This document shows, piece after piece, positions 15,876 to 24,311 of a stretch of DNA of 64,000 bases. Source of the stretch: an uncultured bacterium (GTDB lineage: Bacteria > Bacillota > Clostridia > Lachnospirales > Lachnospiraceae); contig CANRWP010000005.1 in the NCBI GenBank assembly GCA_947643595.1, positions 16,226 to 80,225 of the forward strand, read 5' to 3'. Both the position numbers and the translations under genes were made by a program. Position 1 is the first letter of the stretch, and each line of letters starts with the position of its first letter. The notes under the pieces are model-generated. The model did no database searches. It saw only the letters and a program-made list of their open reading frames with translations, and was not told the origin of the DNA.

Positions 15876-16778
15876 TTAAATTTTATTTTCCCGGATCCAG
15901 TCCGCCCACTGCTGGTAATACTTTCCGAGAACGTGCACTTCATCGTGGGTGTACTGCGCGTTTAAACCGCCTGTCTCATCGTCAAAGATTTCGTTTACAT
16001 CGATATAGGAAAAACCGTACTTTTCCGCGATCTGCCGGATATTTCCGTTGATCCTGTCGATCCCTTCGTTGTTGAATATCTCATCCCGCTCCGAGCGCTC
16101 CGACGTCACATGCAGATTCGCCTCCAGAACGATTTTGGCGTCCGGCTGCAATTCCCGCAGTTTCAGCACTTCTTCCTCAAACCGCTTCACCGTCTGCCCC
16201 TCGTCATACCCCAGCTCATTGATTCCCAGCATCAGATAAATCTTGCGAAACTGATTTTTTGCCAGAACATCCTCCAGATAAGCCTCCTGATCGCGCACAC
16301 CGTTTTTCAGCGAATAGAGTCTGTAGATATTCATACCCGTATTGGCAAAAACCACCGCGCCCGTCAGATCGGCGTACTCCGCCAGCCCCATGGTTCTCGA
16401 ATCCCCGATGAACAGCGTATTCTGAAAAAATTCTTCCGGGGGCAGCTCTTCCTCCTCCGGTTCGTCCTGTTCTTCCTCCTCAGGTTCTTCCCCCGAAGGT
16501 TCCTCCGCCGCTCCCTCTTCGGGTTCGCGCTCCCCCGATGGCTCCTCCACGGACTCCTCCTCCGGGCTCTTTCCCGGATCCTCTCCCTCCGCCACTTCGG
16601 AAACCACCGATTGCTCCGGCCCGGGATCTATCTCCTCAGGCCACTTGTCTGCATTTTCCTGTCTCTCTGCAAAGGCCCCTATACTCTTTTCCTGTTCGAT
16701 ATACAGCTTGTGCAGTACAAAAGGCCACTGCAGGACAAATCCGATCACAAACACGATCAGATAATAGTATTTTCGCAT
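15876..16778 (-). CDS. Membrane-anchored SGNH-hydrolase-fold protein
   Basis: A 300-aa protein with an N-terminal membrane anchor (about 4-22), a very acidic Glu/Pro/Ser linker (about 55-118), then an extracytoplasmic SGNH domain (about 120-300). The catalytic blocks are intact: Ser in FIGDSRTMG, Gly in NTGMN, Asn in GINELGYD, and Asp/His in THDEVHV. Enzymes of this fold add or remove acetyl groups. It starts 18 bases after a MBOAT gene, and such MBOAT/SGNH pairs (PatA/PatB, AlgI/AlgX type) pass acetyl groups across the membrane to wall polymers or glycans. The acceptor is unknown. Confidence 0.82.
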   Translation of the reverse strand: MRKYYYLIVFVIGFVLQWPFVLHKLYIEQEKSIGAFAERQENADKWPEEIDPGPEQSVVSEVAEGEDPGKSPEEESVEEPSGEREPEEGAAEEPSGEEPEEEEQDEPEEEELPPEEFFQNTLFIGDSRTMGLAEYADLTGAVVFANTGMNIYRLYSLKNGVRDQEAYLEDVLAKNQFRKIYLMLGINELGYDEGQTVKRFEEEVLKLRELQPDAKIVLEANLHVTSERSERDEIFNNEGIDRINGNIRQIAEKYGFSYIDVNEIFDDETGGLNAQYTHDEVHVLGKYYQQWADWIRENKI

Positions 16779-16796
16779 TTTTTTCTCCAGTCATTC

Positions 16797-18209
16797 CTAA
16801 AATCTGTAATATAAAAACGGATCGTTCAGTCCGCGGTACATGCAAAGAACCGACGCGCTAAAAATAATCAGCAGAAGAACGGACATCCAGAACTTATTTC
16901 TCCACCTCATAAAAATCTTTTCCGCAAGCCCCGTACAGCAGATCAGTCCCACGAGCATTCCGACGCCATACATATTGATATATTTTATGAAGTCCCCCTC
17001 AAAAACGATCACATGATTCCCGCCGTTTCCCGCCAGAAAGGGAAACATCTTCAACAGATAGACCCTCAGCTGGATGAAATCCGTAATGCCGAAAAGCGTC
17101 CAGCTGAACGGGATCAAAAAGCACATGTAGAGATGGCCGATCACTTTGAAGCGCTCCAGCAACCGGATCAGCCCCGCCTTCTCTATGCACAGAACCAGAA
17201 ACAGAAAAAATCCCCAGAGAATAAAGTTCCAGTTCGCCCCGTGCCAGAGTCCCGTGAGAAGCCAGACCACCAGCATATTAAAAATCTGTCTCGTCTTCCC
17301 CTTTCTGTTTCCGCCCAGCGGAATATACACATATTCCCGAAACCACCGCCCCAGCGTGATATGCCAGCGGCGCCAGAATTCCGTCATCGACAGCGACATA
17401 TAGGGCTGCCTGAAATTGTCGGGAATCCGGAAACCGAGAAGTTTTCCGAGCCCTACCGCCATCAGGGAATACCCATAAAAATCAAAATAGATCTGCAGGC
17501 TGAACGCCAGAATACCAAGCCAGGCCAGCGGCGTGGAAATGCTCTCATAGCCTATGGTCTGAATATCCTCCCAGAGGTTTCCCAGCTGGTTGGCCAGAAG
17601 TACCTTGAATCCCAGCCCCAGCGTAAAGATCTGCAGCCCGTGATTGCACCCAAGCAGCGTGATCTTCCGTTTCCGAAGCTGCCTGTGCACCTCCCTGTAG
17701 GTCACGATCGGTCCGGCGATCAGCTGGGGAAACATCGTCAGATAGGCGCCCAGCCGTATGATGTCCTGCTCCGCCCGGTTTTTCCTCTTGTACACATCGA
17801 TCAGATAGGACGTGATCTGGAACGTGTAAAAGCTGATTCCGATGGGCAGCACGATATCCTTCACAAAAAATCCCGCGTATTTAAAGAACAGCAGAAAGCC
17901 GAAATTGTAGCACAGTCCCAGCATCAGGATCACCTTCTCCCCGGCGCTTCTCTCCCCGGCAATCTCCTCTCCCTTCTTTATTCTCCTTCTTCTTCTGCAA
18001 TGCTCGATCCCCTTTGCCGCCAGAAAATTGACGACGACAGAGGCGATGATAAGCCCCATATAATATGCGTTCCAGGATATCCCAAAACCGTAAAAAACCA
18101 GACTGCCAAGGAACAAAAAAACATTCTTCGCCTTCAGAGGCAGCAGGTAATATACCAGTAAAAACAGGGGGACAAACAGGAACAGAAATTCAAGACTGCT
18201 GAATACCAT
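16797..18209 (-). CDS. MBOAT-family O-acyltransferase
   Basis: A 470-aa polytopic membrane protein of the DltB/AlgI/PatA type, with about 11 hydrophobic segments. The catalytic His is in GLWHGANWNFILWG, and the upstream conserved segments FWRRWHITLGRWFREYVYIPLGGNRKG and FPQLIAGPIV are present. These proteins move an acyl group from a cytosolic donor to an outside acceptor with help from a SGNH partner, which is the next gene. Only 15 bases separate it from the preceding DAHP synthase gene, so it seems to be read from that transcript. Confidence 0.92.
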   Translation of the reverse strand: MVFSSLEFLFLFVPLFLLVYYLLPLKAKNVFLFLGSLVFYGFGISWNAYYMGLIIASVVVNFLAAKGIEHCRRRRRIKKGEEIAGERSAGEKVILMLGLCYNFGFLLFFKYAGFFVKDIVLPIGISFYTFQITSYLIDVYKRKNRAEQDIIRLGAYLTMFPQLIAGPIVTYREVHRQLRKRKITLLGCNHGLQIFTLGLGFKVLLANQLGNLWEDIQTIGYESISTPLAWLGILAFSLQIYFDFYGYSLMAVGLGKLLGFRIPDNFRQPYMSLSMTEFWRRWHITLGRWFREYVYIPLGGNRKGKTRQIFNMLVVWLLTGLWHGANWNFILWGFFLFLVLCIEKAGLIRLLERFKVIGHLYMCFLIPFSWTLFGITDFIQLRVYLLKMFPFLAGNGGNHVIVFEGDFIKYINMYGVGMLVGLICCTGLAEKIFMRWRNKFWMSVLLLIIFSASVLCMYRGLNDPFLYYRF

Positions 18210-18224
18210 CTCCTATCTCCCTCT

Positions 18225-19256
18225 CTACCAGATTTCCGCCAGCTCATAGATCAACCGCTCGGACTTATCCCACCCCAGGCAGGGATCCGTAATGGATTTT
18301 CCGTAACAGTGCATTCCCACTTTCTGCGCGCCGTCCTCGATATAGCTCTCGATCATCAGCCCTTTCACCAGCCGTCTGATCTCCTCCGAAGCGCGGCAGC
18401 TGTGCACCACATCCTTGCTGATGCGGATCTGCTCCATATATTCCTTGCCGGAATTGGAGTGATTGGCGTCAATGACGACCGCAGGATTCTGAAATTCTCT
18501 CTCGTGATAGAGCTCCAGCAGATACCGCAGATCCTCGTAGTGATAGTTCGGCATATTCCTGCCGAATTTGTCCACATAACCCCGCAGGATCGCATGGGCA
18601 TAAGTATTCCCCTTTGTGCGCACCTCCCAGCCGCGGTATAAAAAAGTGTGGCCGCTCTGCGCCGCGATGATCGAGTTCATCATCACCGTGAGGTCGCCGC
18701 CCGTGGGATTTTTCATCCCCACGGGGATTCCCAGACCGCTGGCCGTCAGCCTGTGCTGCTGGTCCTCCACAGATCGGGCTCCCACCGCCACGTAGGCGAG
18801 CAGATCTGACAGATACCTGTGATTTTCCGGATACAGCATCTCATCCGCACAGGTAAAACCGGTCTCCTTCACGGCTCTCATGTGCATCTCACGGATAGCG
18901 ATGATCCCCTTGAGCATATCCGTCCCCCGCTCCGGATCCGGCTGATGCAGCATCCCCTTGTAACCCGCTCCGATCGTCCTCGGTTTATTGGTGTAGATCC
19001 TGGGCACGATAAAAATCCTGTCCTCCACCTTTTCCGCCGCCTTCCGCAGCCTCACGAGATAGTCGAGCACCGCGTCCTCATTGTCCGCCGAGCAGGGGCC
19101 GATGAGCAACAGCAGCCTGTCGTCTTTTCCCTCAAAAATATTTTTTAAAATCTGATCTCTCTCCGCTTTTATCTGTTCTATTTCTCTATATAAAGGAAAC
19201 TCCTCCTTGATCTCCTGAGGCGTCGGAAGTTTCCTCAAAAATTCCATCTCCATCAT
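18225..19256 (-). CDS. aroF: 3-deoxy-7-phosphoheptulonate synthase, class I
   Basis: Joins phosphoenolpyruvate and erythrose 4-phosphate to make DAHP, the entry to aromatic amino acid synthesis. The class I AroF/G/H motifs are clear: LLLIGPCSADNE, KPRTIGAGYKGM, GARSVEDQQHR, GMKNPTGGDL, VIDANHSNSGKE and KSITDPCLGWD. At 343 aa it has no ACT or chorismate mutase domain. GGAGAAG precedes the start. It is not with other aro genes but between an esterase and a MBOAT gene, all closely spaced (21 and 15 bases). The choice among paralogue names aroF/G/H is arbitrary. Confidence 0.92.
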   Translation of the reverse strand: MMEMEFLRKLPTPQEIKEEFPLYREIEQIKAERDQILKNIFEGKDDRLLLLIGPCSADNEDAVLDYLVRLRKAAEKVEDRIFIVPRIYTNKPRTIGAGYKGMLHQPDPERGTDMLKGIIAIREMHMRAVKETGFTCADEMLYPENHRYLSDLLAYVAVGARSVEDQQHRLTASGLGIPVGMKNPTGGDLTVMMNSIIAAQSGHTFLYRGWEVRTKGNTYAHAILRGYVDKFGRNMPNYHYEDLRYLLELYHEREFQNPAVVIDANHSNSGKEYMEQIRISKDVVHSCRASEEIRRLVKGLMIESYIEDGAQKVGMHCYGKSITDPCLGWDKSERLIYELAEIW

Positions 19257-19277
19257 TTTTTTCTTCTCCGTATTCCG

Positions 19278-20183
19278 TCATCTGCATATGCTGAATATAA
19301 ACTCTGCACTCTTATCCATCGCCTCCGCGGCTGTCTTAAACGGAGCCATCTGGAACACGTGCCACATGCCTTTGAACACATCCAGCGTCACATTCACTCC
19401 CGCCTGGCTCATCCTCTTTTGCAGCAGCACACTGTCGCTCTGTAAAATCTCCTGGTCCCCCACCTGAATATAGGTTGGCGGGAACCCCTCAAATTCACCG
19501 TACAGGGGAGAAATCAGCGGATCCTTCAGCAGTTCCTCCGGATAATCCTCCCCCAGATAGTTCTCTATCGCCGCCCGCAGATAGGCGTCACTCAGTACCG
19601 GGTCAATTCCTTCTTTCGTCCGGTGGCTCTTTCCGGACGAAGTCATATCCGTCCAGGGGGAATACAGCACGATTCCCCTCGGAAGAAGCCTTCCTTCCCT
19701 TTTCAACTGATGCGTCAGAGCAAGCGCGAGATTTCCACCCGCTGAGTCCCCTGCCAGTATGACATCCCTCGCCCCATAGCCGTACATCATCAGGTGATTC
19801 CATGTTTTTACGGCATCCTCCAGCGCCGCCGGATAGGGATGTTCCGGCGCCAGCCTGTAGTCAAAGCTCAGCACATCCATCGATGTGGAGGAAGCCAGTC
19901 TCGTGGTCAGAGTTCTCCCGTAAAGGCAGCTGCCGGTGGAATACCCGCCGCCATGGCAGTACAGGATTACATATTTTTTCATATGCGCCCTGTTCACACA
20001 CAGCCATTCGCCGTATGTACCTTTGATATCCACCTCTTTTATCACGACAGCTTTATTCTGCCCGAACAGTGCACCGAGTTGATCCTGGGACTGCCTGTGC
20101 TTTTCAATATCCACATTCTCCACAACACCATGTACTTTCTTTACCAGATTTAACAGTCCCTGATTTTTTTTGCTGATCGCCAT
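19278..20183 (-). CDS. Alpha/beta hydrolase, hormone-sensitive-lipase type
   Basis: A 301-aa esterase/lipase. The HGGG oxyanion motif is at residues 77-80 (YCHGGGYSTG), the nucleophile Ser147 in AGDSAGGNLA, then Asp in VGDQEILQSDS and His in MWHVFQM. The DYRLAPEHPYPAALED segment is typical of this family. No signal peptide is seen, so it is cytosolic, likely cleaving short acyl esters. It is divergent from an acyltransferase-like gene at 20428, and I infer the two act on related esters. Confidence 0.88.
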   Translation of the reverse strand: MAISKKNQGLLNLVKKVHGVVENVDIEKHRQSQDQLGALFGQNKAVVIKEVDIKGTYGEWLCVNRAHMKKYVILYCHGGGYSTGSCLYGRTLTTRLASSTSMDVLSFDYRLAPEHPYPAALEDAVKTWNHLMMYGYGARDVILAGDSAGGNLALALTHQLKREGRLLPRGIVLYSPWTDMTSSGKSHRTKEGIDPVLSDAYLRAAIENYLGEDYPEELLKDPLISPLYGEFEGFPPTYIQVGDQEILQSDSVLLQKRMSQAGVNVTLDVFKGMWHVFQMAPFKTAAEAMDKSAEFIFSICR

Positions 20184-20344
20184 ACACTATTTCCTTTATC
20201 CTGACTAAAACCACATATACATAACATTAGTTATTTAATATTTTTTTGCCGCCATATGTTAGTATGTATGATTTTTCTCCGAATTTCAATAGCTATCGCA
20301 AATTTTTTTAATGTGATACATTTCTGATACAAAATAATTGCCTG

Positions 20345-20374
20345 TTGCTATCCTTTCTCCTTTTGGGGTATACT
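20345..20374 (+). promoter_or_regulatory. Promoter in the divergent region 20184-20427
   Basis: TTGCTA (20345-20350), 18-bp spacer, TATACT (20369-20374), about 50 bases before the acyltransferase start. The rest of this 244-bp gap is AT-rich, with no ORF or hairpin worth naming. No ECF-type TGAAAC/CGTC pair was seen for the minus-strand esterase. Confidence 0.5.
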
Positions 20375-20427
20375 GTTTACAGACGAGATTATTATCATAA
20401 ACTCAAAAACCGGAGCGCTCTCACGCA

Positions 20428-21729
20428 ATGACAAAAAAAAGAACAGACAATAAAAAAACGGTGCGGAGCACCTGGTATAAACTGGACCTGTCGGCGATCG
20501 TCTATCCCACGCTGCAGCGGCGGGACTTCTCCTCGGTGTACAGACTTTCCGTCATACTGAAGGAACCCGTAAAACCGGATATTCTGCAGAAAGCCGTCGA
20601 CAGGACACTGCCCCGCTTTCCGACTTACAAATCGGCGATCCGCAAGGGCCTGTTCTGGCGCTATCTGGAGCCCAACAACAGACCCGGACCTTTCGTGCAG
20701 CGGGATATCAACAATCCCTGTATGCCCATGCCCTTCAAGGCAAACAACCGTTATCTTTTGCGTGTCTACTATTATGACCGCAGAATTTCCCTGGAGGCAC
20801 ATCACTCTCTCGGAGACGGCACCGGCGGCATGTATCTTCTGCAGACCATCACCGCCGAATATCTGAGACTTCTGGGGGCCTCCATAGCCTGCGGCGGTTT
20901 TGTGCTGGACATCCGCCAGGCGCCCGATCCGGGAGAGCTGGAGGATGCCTACATGCGCTACGCGAGCGCGCAGGTGAGACCGCCCCGCCCCAGCGAAAAA
21001 ACGTACCGGGTGCGCGGCACGAAAGAACCCTTTTATACACTGAATATCGTGAACGGCATCCTCTCCTCCTCCGAGGTCAAAAAAGTGGCGAAGACATACC
21101 ATGTCACCATCACGGAATACCTGAACGCCGTACTGCTCCACGCCCTCCTGGAGAAACAAAAGAGTGAAAATCCCTACCGCCTTCTGCCGGTCAGGATCGC
21201 CATGCCGGTCAACCTGCGGCGGTTTTTCCCTTCCAAAACGCTGCGGAATTTCATCACGATGATCTACCCTTCCATCGACCCGCGGCTGGGAGAATACCGC
21301 TTTGAGGAGATCGTTCTCCATGTCCATAATTATATGCAGTATTATATCAATGAGAAGTTTCTGAGAGGAGATATCACCACCAACGCGGCCACCCAGCGGA
21401 ATCCTTTTATCCGGATCGTCCCTCTTTTTCTGAAGGACTTTGTCGTGCGTCTCTTCTACACCAGAGTGCAGGACAAAAACTCCTCCGCCGGTCTCACTAA
21501 CATGGGAGCCCTGAAAGTGCCGGAGGATATGGCACCGTATCTGGAGCGCTTTGACATCTGCATGGGACAGCCCTTTTCGAGTCGGACCAACTGCGCTATC
21601 ATCAGCTTTCAGGACACCCTGACCATCGGTTTTGCCAGCAGCATCAAGGAGGCCGACGTGGAACGGTACTTTTTCCAAAAACTGGTGCGGGACGGTATCC
21701 ATGTGAAAATAGAAAGCAACCGAAAATAA
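20428..21729 (+). CDS. Condensation-fold acyltransferase-like protein
   Basis: A 433-aa protein with the chloramphenicol-acetyltransferase/condensation fold. The catalytic motif HHxxxDG is exact at residues 125-131 (HHSLGDG), after a strand-rich start (YRLSVILKEPVKPDILQKAVD) usual for this fold. The C-terminal half has the GLTNMGALKVP segment that resembles the NxGxv region of alcohol acyltransferases. It is too short and stands alone, so it is not a peptide synthetase. A zinc-ribbon membrane protein follows 28 bases later, and an esterase is divergent. The acyl donor and acceptor are unknown. Confidence 0.75.
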   Translation: MTKKRTDNKKTVRSTWYKLDLSAIVYPTLQRRDFSSVYRLSVILKEPVKPDILQKAVDRTLPRFPTYKSAIRKGLFWRYLEPNNRPGPFVQRDINNPCMPMPFKANNRYLLRVYYYDRRISLEAHHSLGDGTGGMYLLQTITAEYLRLLGASIACGGFVLDIRQAPDPGELEDAYMRYASAQVRPPRPSEKTYRVRGTKEPFYTLNIVNGILSSSEVKKVAKTYHVTITEYLNAVLLHALLEKQKSENPYRLLPVRIAMPVNLRRFFPSKTLRNFITMIYPSIDPRLGEYRFEEIVLHVHNYMQYYINEKFLRGDITTNAATQRNPFIRIVPLFLKDFVVRLFYTRVQDKNSSAGLTNMGALKVPEDMAPYLERFDICMGQPFSSRTNCAIISFQDTLTIGFASSIKEADVERYFFQKLVRDGIHVKIESNRK

Positions 21730-21757
21730 AAGAACCGAAAAAGAAAGGTAATAGATT

Positions 21758-22462
21758 ATGTCATACTGTGTACACTGTGGAGTAGAACTGGATCCCTCTC
21801 TGAGAAAATGCCCCATGTGCAACACCATTGTGCTGGATCCCAACAATATCCCCTGGTCTGAGGCCTCCTCCCCCTATCCGGACAGAAGAGGGAAAGTCGA
21901 GCCCGCCCGCAGAAAGGACGCCGCGATCTTTGTCAGCGTCCTTCTCCTCACGATCAGCATCACCTGCGGTCTGTTGAACAGACTGGTCTTCTCCAGAAAT
22001 CTCTGGTCTCTTCTCGTGATCGGTTTTTGTCTGGTTGTCTGGGTGATCTGCATTCCTTTCATCTTCTACAGAAAGCTGTCCCCCTACCTCGCCGTTTTTC
22101 TGGACGGACTGGCAGTCTCTTTCTATCTGTACCTGATCTCCCGTCTGACCGGTTCCACGGACTGGCTCCGCTATTTAGGGCTTCCCATCACCGCCCTGTT
22201 TACTTTTTTGTTTGAACTGTTTATGCTGTTCACTCTGAAGGTCAACCGCTCCTTCTTCTCGGTGACGCTCTATATCTTCTCCCTGATCTCCTTATCCTGC
22301 ATCGGCATCGAACTGCTGTGCCGCAACTTCCTGGAGGATCCGATGCGCCTCACCTGGTCCGCCATCGTGCTGACGGTCTGCGTGGTCTTTATCATCGCCA
22401 TCGTCACGATCCTGCTTCTGCCCAGAGTGCGGGAGGAGGCGAGAAGAAGGCTGCATTTTTAG
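21758..22462 (+). CDS. Zinc-ribbon membrane protein, DUF6320-like
   Basis: A 234-aa protein. The N-terminus is a four-Cys zinc ribbon (CVHCG at residues 4-8, CPMCN about 20 on), then a linker and six hydrophobic segments from about residue 52 to 225. A good AAAGG site precedes the start. It is likely co-transcribed with the acyltransferase-like gene upstream. I know such genes as DUF6320 neighbours of condensation-fold acyltransferases in Lachnospiraceae (memory, not searched). It ends six bases from the convergent DUF4125 gene, with no clear terminator between. Confidence 0.7.
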   Translation: MSYCVHCGVELDPSLRKCPMCNTIVLDPNNIPWSEASSPYPDRRGKVEPARRKDAAIFVSVLLLTISITCGLLNRLVFSRNLWSLLVIGFCLVVWVICIPFIFYRKLSPYLAVFLDGLAVSFYLYLISRLTGSTDWLRYLGLPITALFTFLFELFMLFTLKVNRSFFSVTLYIFSLISLSCIGIELLCRNFLEDPMRLTWSAIVLTVCVVFIIAIVTILLLPRVREEARRRLHF

Positions 22463-22468
22463 CACTTC

Positions 22469-23107
22469 TCAGATCTTTATCTCCCCGTGCTTTCTCTCCG
22501 CCTCATCCAGGCTCTCATACCCGTAAAACCTCGTCTCATTGGCTATGATCTCTTTCAGAGTATTCTCGCCCTGGGCATAAGCCTCCTTCGTTTCCTGATA
22601 GATCAGATCCCTCGTCCTCTCGGAATAGGACATCAGCTCACAGCGCAGATAGCTCTCCGTGGAAGACCCCGCCGCGGGATCATCCTCCCCGGTGGTGGCC
22701 ACGCGCCCGCGCTCTCTGATGTTCGGGTAGTGCTCCGCCATACAGGCGTCCCACTCCATATGGATCTTCACGATCTCCTCGACCTTCTCCCGGCTCTCGT
22801 CGGAGATCTCCGGCAGATACTGCTTCACATTCTCATACTCCTCGGGATAGGTGGTCTCCATCATGCGGGCGTACTTCTGCCACAGCAGGTTGTCGCCGTT
22901 CTCGATCGCCCTGACGCAGTCCGCCCTGTAACTCTCCAGCACCTCCTCCGAGTACGCCAGCCACTGGCTCATCCGCATCTTGAAGAACGTGTCCGGATTG
23001 TCCTGGCAGGAAGCCCTGCCGCCGGTATTGTACACATGCTGGAACATATCCCACTCCAACTGCGTGATCTCAAAGACAAGCTGTTCCTTTTTCCCTAACT
23101 CCGCCAT
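22469..23107 (-). CDS. DUF4125 family protein
   Basis: A 212-aa soluble, mostly helical and acidic protein matching the DUF4125 family: ITQLEWDMFQHVYNTGGRASCQDN near the start, then KYARMMETTYPEEYENVKQYLP, a family pattern found in gut Clostridia and Actinobacteria. Its function is unknown. It overlaps or abuts the SEC-C gene (one base between them) and probably belongs to the end of the purine transcript. Conserved NGGRASCQ-type residues look like a small binding site, but that is a guess. Confidence 0.75.
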   Translation of the reverse strand: MAELGKKEQLVFEITQLEWDMFQHVYNTGGRASCQDNPDTFFKMRMSQWLAYSEEVLESYRADCVRAIENGDNLLWQKYARMMETTYPEEYENVKQYLPEISDESREKVEEIVKIHMEWDACMAEHYPNIRERGRVATTGEDDPAAGSSTESYLRCELMSYSERTRDLIYQETKEAYAQGENTLKEIIANETRFYGYESLDEAERKHGEIKI

Positions 23108-23108
23108 C

Positions 23109-23615
23109 TCATTTTCCTCTCCCGCAGCACTTCTTATACTTCTTACCGCTGCCGCAGGGACAGGGATCGTTCGGATATATCTTGTCCTCCTTCACGACCG
23201 TCGTGGAAGACTTCTGCTCCTTGTACAGCTCTTTTCTTCTCTCCTCGTCAAAGATCGGCTCCCACTCCTCCAGATTGTAGAGCCAGTCAGCTCCCGCCGC
23301 CACCATGTTCTTGTACAGCAGCTCCTTCTCAAAGCCGAGATTGACCACCGTATCCTCCTCCATCTCCTCGATGGGGTTCTTCTCCTTCAGGCTGTCGTTG
23401 ATGCCGTCCAGAAAACCGGTCATGGTCATTATGGTCACGTCATACCTCTCCGCCAGCTCCTTGACCGTACCGGTCACCACCTCGTCCGGGTTTTTCAGAA
23501 GCTGCGCGTATATCCCTTTCTCATCCTCAAAATACTGGTTCCACAGTCTCTGCAGATCTCCCTTGTTTGCTGTCTCCGAATACGCGGCGTCACGCCATTT
23601 TTTCAATAAAGCCAT
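23109..23615 (-). CDS. SEC-C motif protein
   Basis: A 168-aa soluble protein. The C-terminal 20 residues are a SEC-C zinc motif ([14 protein letters not shown]), as at the end of SecA, which binds zinc and can tether to ribosomes or SecB-like partners. The N-terminal 140 residues are helical and hold no enzyme motif. The next gene, DUF4125, starts one base after its stop, so the two proteins are probably made together. Their role near the purine genes is unclear. Confidence 0.75.
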   Translation of the reverse strand: MALLKKWRDAAYSETANKGDLQRLWNQYFEDEKGIYAQLLKNPDEVVTGTVKELAERYDVTIMTMTGFLDGINDSLKEKNPIEEMEEDTVVNLGFEKELLYKNMVAAGADWLYNLEEWEPIFDEERRKELYKEQKSSTTVVKEDKIYPNDPCPCGSGKKYKKCCGRGK

Positions 23616-23681
23616 ACTATTTTACTCCTTACTTTTGTTCTTTCTATCTCCTTTTAAATGCCGATCGGCATAGGATTCGCC

Positions 23682-24290
23682 TCAGTCCGTGCGCACGCCA
23701 AGCGCCGCCAGTTCCTTCACCGCCTGTCCCCTGTCCTGAAACAGGATCGTATGGATGCCCATCTCCCCGGCCGTCACAAGATTTTTTTCCGTGTCGTCGA
23801 GAAATACGCATTCCTCGGCTTTCAATCCATATCTGTTCAACAGCAGCTCATAGATCGCCGCATCCGGTTTGATCACTTTATCCCGATAGGATAAAATGCC
23901 GCCGTCCATATATTCCAGGAAATCCAGCGCATCCGCGCACTCCGTATGGGCTTTGCGGCTGAAATTGGAGAGGTAATAGCAGCCGTATCCCGCTTTCCGC
24001 AGGCTCTTTACCCAAGGGATGGCATATTCTCTCTTCACCACCATACCGTGCACATTCGCAAAGATCCGGCGCAGCTGCTCCTCCAGGGAAGGATCATTTC
24101 TGACAAACCCATCCACCAGTTCCTCATCGCTCCAGACTCCCCTGTCCACTTCATCCCAGACAGAACTTTTCACCGTGGCTTCCGCCAGCCTCTCCAGCGT
24201 CTCTCCCTCATACCCGAACCCGATAAAGAAATCTCTCCAGCAGAAATCCGCCAGCACATTGCCGATATCAAATATAATATTTTTCACCAT
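23682..24290 (-). CDS. HAD-family hydrolase, YihX-like
   Basis: A 202-aa cytosolic phosphatase-like protein. Motif I is IIFDIGNVL (nucleophile Asp, with Asn in place of the second Asp, normal for the YihX group). Motif II is YYLSNFS, and the motif III/IV region is KPDAAIYELLL and VFLDDTEKN. YihX acts on sugar phosphates such as glucose-1-phosphate in E. coli; the substrate here is open. ATG at 24290 is preferred over an in-frame TTG at 24296 for its AGGA spacing. It is 21 bases after purA on the same strand. Confidence 0.82.
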   Translation of the reverse strand: MVKNIIFDIGNVLADFCWRDFFIGFGYEGETLERLAEATVKSSVWDEVDRGVWSDEELVDGFVRNDPSLEEQLRRIFANVHGMVVKREYAIPWVKSLRKAGYGCYYLSNFSRKAHTECADALDFLEYMDGGILSYRDKVIKPDAAIYELLLNRYGLKAEECVFLDDTEKNLVTAGEMGIHTILFQDRGQAVKELAALGVRTD

Positions 24291-24311
24291 AAACAATCTG
24301 TCCTTTTTCGT

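Noticed and set aside
18225..18400. ECF promoter for the MBOAT gene within the DAHP synthase end
   Set aside because: No TGAAAC/CGTC pair could be found there, so direct SigV control of MBOAT is not claimed.
20395..21846. 483-codon minus-strand open frame
   Set aside because: Antisense to the acyltransferase gene that has the HHxxxDG motif; the frame looks like a shadow.
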